NCBI GenBank assembly: GCA_900239685.1
Contig: OENT01000301.1
Span: 62,001 to 126,000 of the forward strand
Direction: 5' to 3'
Length of the DNA: 64,000 nucleotides
Origin: Rotaria macrura
Lineage: Eukaryota > Rotifera > Eurotatoria > Philodinida > Philodinidae
Positions 63,166 through 64,000 of this stretch are shown here, piece after piece (position 1 is the first letter of the stretch; the number at the start of each line of letters is the position of its first letter). The position numbers and the translations under genes were made by a program. The notes under the pieces are model-generated. The model worked only from the letters and a program-made list of their open reading frames with translations. It did not search any database and was not told the origin of the DNA.

Positions 63166-64000
63166 TCATATTCGATAATCTGTTTGATCAATGTTAAAAA
63201 CTTCTAGTACATATTGATCAACTGTTTCCGTTGAATATTTTATACAAGTCAAAGTTCTTTCTAGCTGTCGTCGAAAATAGTTTATACATTCAGGTGAAAC
63301 AAGTCTTATACCAGGATCATATGTCATCATAGTAAAAAAGTCGGGAGCATGCTTTAATGCAAGTAAATACAATGATTCTTCAATGCCTGATGATAGAAAT
63401 CGAATGCCTAACGATTCAAAACTAGCTCTTGTAATAGATGCACAAACTAAATATTTATGTTGATCACATGCTAGAAGAAAGACTATCGCTGCTGTACCCC
63501 AAATGTGTGCCATTTTATGGATAGGTGAAAATTGTTTCGATTGATCACCATTTTGTTCGAATAGATGACTGATATCATCTAGCATTTTGAACAAATCGAT
63601 GTTTGGTTTTTCTCGAAAAATATTTGCTCCATAACCAATTAGAAAAAGATTGAGCGAGACATAAAGACTGTTGGCATGCTGGAGACTATTTCGTGATAGC
63701 TGATTTGCATATGAAAGTAACCATTTAGCACCAGATATAGCCGTATCTGGATGCTGAACGAGTTGAAGAACAATTTTTCGCCATATGTAACGACATTGTT
63801 CAGAACTTAGATCAATCAAATTAAGTTGTGTAAGAACATCATTACACGATGATTCTAGAAAAATACGTTAATATACTATAATTGTCCATCATTGTCAATG
63901 CTTACTAAATATTTGATGTTGTCGACTTTTGATGAGATTCAATTGAAATTCTGATTGAAATTCTAACTTCATTTCAATATCTTTTAATTTTTTTCTTTTA
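63166..64000 (-). CDS. Unrecognised protein, C-terminal part, runs off the window
   Basis: Two exons are visible. The last runs from an acceptor at about 63856 to the stop at 63166, and its first codons read SSCNDVLTQLNLIDLSSEQC. An upstream exon ending near 63905 reads EFQLNLIKSRQHQIF and continues beyond 64000. They join in phase. The C-terminal ~230 residues are mixed helical and hydrophobic with no zinc or catalytic motif (IWRKIVLQLVQHP, GAKWLLSYANQLS, FSPIHKMAHIWGTAAIVFLL). The style is that of a helical-repeat scaffold. No family recognised, and the gene is truncated by the window edge. Confidence 0.65.

Noticed and set aside
1-64000. CRISPR arrays, bacterial operons or viral gene clusters
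   Set aside because: No regularly spaced direct repeats or compact unspliced gene blocks; the gene structure is eukaryotic throughout.

Overview
The window is eukaryotic nuclear DNA from an animal. It is AT-rich, its genes are split by GT–AG introns that are mostly 50–100 bp, and several products belong to animal-typical families: a CREB-regulated transcription coactivator (CRTC), Pygopus, supervillin, a TIPIN-type fork-protection protein and a secreted DNase I. The compact genes mixed with decayed sequence and short inverted-repeat elements suggest a small invertebrate, possibly a bdelloid rotifer. That placement is inference from sequence style, not from a database match.

Layout. Positions 1.3–3.3 kb hold a divergent pair: a probable mitochondrial single-pass membrane protein on the minus strand and a ZFAND2 (AN1 zinc finger) gene on the plus strand. 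From 5.3 to about 11.9 kb lies a minus-strand, many-exon coiled-coil gene of centriolar or centrosomal style, with one 1.8 kb intron that carries a Tc1/mariner-like miniature element. From 13.7 to 21.3 kb is a DNase I cluster: one intact secreted enzyme (20.06–21.14 kb), one broken copy (14.5–15.5 kb) whose catalytic core is replaced by a single N, and a stranded C-terminal fragment (13.72 kb). Foldback elements sit at 4.4 kb and 22.1 kb.

From 23.8 to at least 44.8 kb the minus strand carries one large supervillin-like gene. Its long disordered N-terminal region leads into gelsolin-like repeats and a villin headpiece. I joined many of its exons by in-phase splice sites, including a 36 bp microexon. 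The stretch 44.8–53.0 kb is gene-poor, with AT microsatellites and possible decayed coding remnants. TIPIN (53.05–53.90 kb, plus) and CRTC (54.79–57.37 kb, minus) are convergent. CRTC is divergent from an uncharacterised single-exon membrane protein (58.26–59.08 kb). Repeat-rich DNA at 59.8–61.0 kb precedes a Pygopus PHD-finger gene (61.25–61.96 kb). The window ends inside an unrecognised minus-strand gene (from 63.17 kb).

The genes do not form one pathway, as expected for an animal genome. CRTC and Pygopus are transcription coactivators (cAMP/CREB and Wnt), TIPIN protects replication forks, supervillin links actin to membranes, ZFAND2 acts in proteasome quality control, and DNase I is secreted. 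I did not find a clearly new biological system. The most useful leads are the DNase array with its hidden assembly gap, three independent foldback or miniature elements, and a strikingly conserved kinase-site motif in CRTC.
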